Assembly (NCBI RefSeq): GCF_030272615.1
Contig: NC_081406.1
Coordinates: 397,070,439-397,134,438 of the forward strand
Direction: 5' to 3'
Length of the DNA stretch: 64,000 bases
Source of the DNA: Cryptomeria japonica
Taxonomy: Eukaryota > Streptophyta > Pinopsida > Cupressales > Cupressaceae
Part shown: positions 60,501 through 64,000 of the stretch, piece by piece
Position numbering within the stretch: the stretch's first letter is position 1
Layout of the letters: every line of letters begins with the position of its first letter
The notes under the pieces: generated by a model
Databases searched by the model: none
The model's input: the letters and a program-made list of their open reading frames with translations, nothing else
Told to the model about the DNA's origin: nothing
Made by a program: the position numbers and the translations under genes

Positions 60501-60982
60501 ATCATAGGGGTTTCCTGTGTTGATTGTTTCTCTTCATCTTTTATAATTACTTAAAGAGATCATCATCTTCCATCTCACTGCATTTGGTAAAGGTAGCTGG
60601 GTCCCACTTGATAATAGCTTTATAATCTTGTTGATATTCTTTGGGTTTGTCATAAGTCTTAGGGAAATCAACTAATTTCCTAATATACAATGATTTCTAT
60701 AGGTTGTATCCCCCATTATTTTTTCCTTAATGTTAGCTTTGGTCTCAGGTTGACTGGATTGTGAGGTCCAAAGTTTTAAAAGAGAATCAACATTAGCATG
60801 CAAGGTGGAGGGAGAATCTTCTTGATTAATGGGTTTGGTGAATTTAGGTTTTTGTCAAATGTTATTACAATAGAGACAGGGTCTTGGATCACCCGAGATA
60901 GTAATTTCTACTCTATTGTGTGAGATTTTTTTATGCATTAATAATATGTAGATGGTATGACTTGCATGACATGAATTAATAG

Positions 60983-61433
60983 TCAACCTAAGAGAATGTT
61001 GTAGGTGGGATCAAGATTTAAGACTTGGAAAACCACATCTTTGACTACTAGCCCCAACCTAATTGGTAATATAATAAACCCATTAGATGAATTTTCTTTA
61101 TCATCGTAGGATTTGGTTGTAATAATTTTCTTAGCATCCACAACCCCTTTAGAGAGCCCAAATATCATGACCAATTTTAAAGTGCACATATTAACATATG
61201 CTTCTCCATCTATAAGACTCTTTTAACATGATGTTTATGGATGAAGGCTTCAATATGTAAGGGTAAATTATGGGGTTGTTGAGGGGACATGTCATGTCAT
61301 GTTTGGTAAATATAAGATAATGAGGAGAACAAATTTTTCCCACCGTGGCTTGAAAATGGTCCATGTGTAGGTTAGCAGGAACAGAGGTTTCTTGCAAAGG
61401 TTTATCAAGGATAGCCTTATGGGATGGTGACAC
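60983..61433 (-). pseudogene. Gypsy protease region, second Tat-like element
   Basis: 61191-61433 and 60983-61189 hold the SSINIMLKESY segment (decayed form of the Asp-Gly-Ser-Ser region) and VLNLDPTYNILLG, the C-terminal protease signature. The active-site Asp is not visible, so it is inactive. Confidence 0.7.
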
Positions 61434-61577
61434 ATGTAGGAGCTTAATAATGGATATGTGTGAGGTATTTTGTAAAGCTAGTCAACAAGGTCATATTGAT
61501 TGGATGTGGAACTCTTAGATGTGGTACCTTGGAGGGTCACTTTACCTTGACAAGTTGTCACATTTTACTCAAGGGTT

Positions 61578-62930
61578 TTATTTTTTATGACTATGGATAG
61601 ACATGGTTGTACACTTCAGTAATGTGATTAACGGTGTACTCATAACAACCATTAGAATAATTGGCATTGTTATCATTAGTCTTCTTAGGGGATTTTCCTT
61701 TATCATGATTTGGCAAAGGTTTTTTAAACACCACATGTTTTTTAGTGGATGAGTGACCTTAAACTTCAATTTCACCTTGTTCTATGAGGTATTGAATGAC
61801 ATTTTTGAGTCTATGACAATTACTAGTCTTGATGAAGGGTATCTCCTTCACAAATAGAAATACACAACAATAATAGAGAAATAAACAAAAAATGGAAGAG
61901 ATGAAATACTTTCTCTCTATTGTCCCAATGAAATTAAATTACTTTTTTTAGAAAATTAGATGCTATAGCCACATGGGCATTCTCATTACAATAATATGCA
62001 AGCTAAAGCTACAATTTGCACTACTAAAATTGTCCTCTACCACCTTTATTCACATTTTTTATATGAAATGCATAACCATTGTAGAATGTTTTGAAAAGTG
62101 GAATCTCGTATGTTTAAGTGCCAAAACCCTAACCAAACAACTTTTGGCTTAAGAAAATATTTATTAATGGTGTTCTTATTTTTGGATGAAAAGTGGGGTT
62201 TCTTATTGTTACTTGAGCTAGGAGTGTTGTTATTGTCCTTTTATATCTTAATGTCCCTTGTTCAAGAAAAATTCTTTCAATGGATAACCCTTTTTCTATA
62301 ACCTCCTCAAATGTGCTTAGGCATTGTGTGCAAAGTTGAAAGCCTATCTCATCTTAACCATTTATTTTTTTAGGGATGTGATAAGGACATCTACTTGCTA
62401 AGATATTCCATATCTTTAATAAATAGGAAAATGACTCTCCATTCTTTTGTTTGGTACTTCATAGAGTTATCATGGATATCTTATGTTCAATGTTGTACAA
62501 AAAATGTTAATGAATTTATGGGCTAGCTCATTGGAGGATCTAATCTTAGGCGATAGTTGTAAAAACCACTCCATGGCTTATCGACCTAAGCTATGTGGAA
62601 AGATGTACATGAGGTAAGCATCATTATAAGCACCTCTAGACAAGATATATATAAATCCCTAATGTGGTCCTTAGAATCACCTTTCACCTTGTATTTTTCA
62701 AAATTTGGTACCTCAAAATTGAGGGGGAAAAGTGGCATTGGTATAGTCCTATAAAAGGTATAAGAACAAATTTCCTCAAGCATGTACTTCTTGGTAGGGG
62801 CCCCTAATAGTATGCTAGACAGTTTGTGTTGTAGGGCCTAGATTTGTTGTGTTAAAGATTTAATTGGTTGTAATGAATTCTCTTGAGTCATCCCTATGTT
62901 TTCTTGGTTATAAGGTGGTGGGGAAGGGGA
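61578..62930 (-). pseudogene. Gypsy gag, second Tat-like element
   Basis: 62586-62783 encodes PLNFEVPNFEKYKVKGDSKDH, the typical start of the Tat/Gypsy retrotrans_gag domain; decayed gag continues to about 62350. 61578-61775 is Lys/Thr-rich and lies between gag and protease. Multiple stops. Confidence 0.7.
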
Positions 62931-64000
62931 AACGAAGTTTAGATGTTGTTGTTGGAAGGTATATTCTTGATTGAGGATTTGGATATTATTTTGGTAGTAG
63001 TGGTATTGGGTAATATAAGTTTGAATTTTGATTATGGGTGTAACATGTGTTATACGTGTTGGATCTGTGTGAATGTTGTTATTAATGTCAAACCTGGTGA
63101 TCCGGTTAGGATTAAATGTGGTATATTGTTGTTAAGTCATTGGAAGTAATTTTGTATTGCAAGTTGAGAAACAGTGGATGATAGGTATGTATTTGATCCA
63201 CTCGAGTCATTTCTAGAAGATCCTCTTCTCTAAAATCTTGTGTTTTTCTTATCATGGTTTGTATCCAGTTTTGGTATTAGATGTGTGAGTTTCAATATCA
63301 GTTATATCGATCATATCAGTTACATTAGTCATCTCAATTGTATCTATTTCTATCATACTTCAAAATCTATTGTATTTGTATCTTGGAGCTTGGGAGTTGT
63401 TGTCCTTGGAGTTTGTTCTTATGGGTCAGATAGACTTGTTTTGTTTCAGTAATTATGGCATACATTTTAGCAAATGAAGTATGTGAAGGAAGCATGTAGA
63501 AGATTGGTGAAGTCAAACTTGTTCATCCTATTTTTTGTCGAGGCATGATTTGGATATTGTGTTGATATAAGAAGTGAATTATTGGATAAATCATTTGTGT
63601 TTGGCCGATATAGTATCTTGGTATATGTGCTTACCAATATATATAAGAAGATGTGAGAATGAGGAAAAATAAAATATAGCATGTTAATTGAAGAAGAGCA
63701 GTGTGATTGTGAAGTTTTCAAAAAAGTACGCTTGTGATGTGTAGTAGAATAAGAAGTGTGCAAATGAAAAAGTTAGTGTGTGAGTAGTATATAGTGTAGG
63801 CAATGTATGAGTGAAGGTGTGTGAAGAAGAAACAAAGTATGGATAGTGTTGTAGTAATCCTTTACTAGATCTGTTGCAAGTAGTTGGTTTAGTAGAGTAG
63901 TGTAGTAATATCGTATCGGACTTGCTAAATAAAATTGTGAACAATGGTGTAGTGATCCCTTACCAGATCTGAAGTGATTTTTGTGAATTATTATTTGAGC
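62931..64000 (-). other. 5' end of the second Tat-like element (leader or LTR), no gene
   Basis: No domain in the short frames at 62943-63149, 63240-63452, 63467-63763 or 63684-63944. AGTRATCCYTTACYAGATCTG-like sequence occurs twice, near 63850 and 63953, about 103 bp apart. Abundant GTAGT and GTGTG strings. Confidence 0.4.

Larger units (their letters stand above)
52691..64000 (-). mobile_element. Second Tat-like Gypsy element, decayed, with antisense mobile-domain ORF
   Basis: On the minus strand: gag (~62.9 kb), protease (~61.2 kb), G-patch-like segment (~60.4 kb), integrase (~60.1 kb), antisense mobile-domain ORF (53.9-55.0 kb), polypurine tract (52984-53000) and 3' LTR start. The 5' LTR lies beyond or at the window edge. 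Reverse transcriptase is missing. A solo LTR (55784-56754) and the three-LTR element interrupt it. Confidence 0.65.

Overview
This window is repeat-dominated nuclear DNA from a seed plant. I recognise no intact host gene. Almost everything identifiable is a decayed transposable element: Copia LTR elements (two Sirevirus-like, one Tork/Tnt1-like), Ty3/Gypsy elements of the Tat type with an antisense plant-mobile-domain ORF, an L1-type LINE with an RNase H domain, solo LTRs and an unusual non-coding multi-LTR element. Low GC, old nested insertions (LTR pairs about 7-10% different by hand count), and stop codons explained by C-to-T or G-to-A changes suggest a large, heavily methylated genome, possibly a gymnosperm. 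That assignment is inference.

Layout. 1-3974: 3' part of a plus-strand Tat-like Gypsy element, with an antisense plant-mobile-domain pseudogene, a strikingly regular array of AGCGCT palindromes every ~20 bp, a polypurine tract and an LTR. 3975-~9780: LINE with ORF1 remnant, endonuclease-RT-RNase H ORF, then a Gln/Asn-rich repeat and a coiled-coil-like ORF not usual for plant LINEs. 9887-16777: LTR-like sequence beside a tRNA-primer-site-like motif, an unrecognised minus-strand pseudogene, and featureless DNA. 16778-25773: LTR-like termini in both orientations, two GC-rich islands, a 39-bp minisatellite, a 25-bp minisatellite and a long TA microsatellite.

26090-46161: a nest of retroelements resolved to the base. 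A minus-strand Sirevirus-like Copia element (TSD ATGTA) carries a solo Tat-like LTR in its left LTR. Its gag is split by a plus-strand Sirevirus-like element (32670-44326, TSD CACAC), whose integrase is in turn split just before the catalytic Glu codon by a minus-strand Tork/Tnt1-like element (35792-40686, TSD AAATG). 47982-49013 is a solo LTR of the middle element's family (TSD TGTTG). 49383-52685 is a non-coding LTR-internal-LTR-internal-LTR element with a single TSD (GACAT). ~52691-64000 is a second Tat-like element on the minus strand, with gag, protease, G-patch-like segment and integrase remnants, an antisense mobile-domain pseudogene, a polypurine tract and LTR start. A solo LTR (55784-56754, TSD CATAG) sits inside it.

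No gene here appears capable of making a full-length protein. The main interest is structural: target-site duplications, the three-LTR element, phased motif arrays upstream of antisense ORFs, sequence blocks conserved between different LTR families, and the LINE's extra 3' coding module. All alignments and counts were made by eye.
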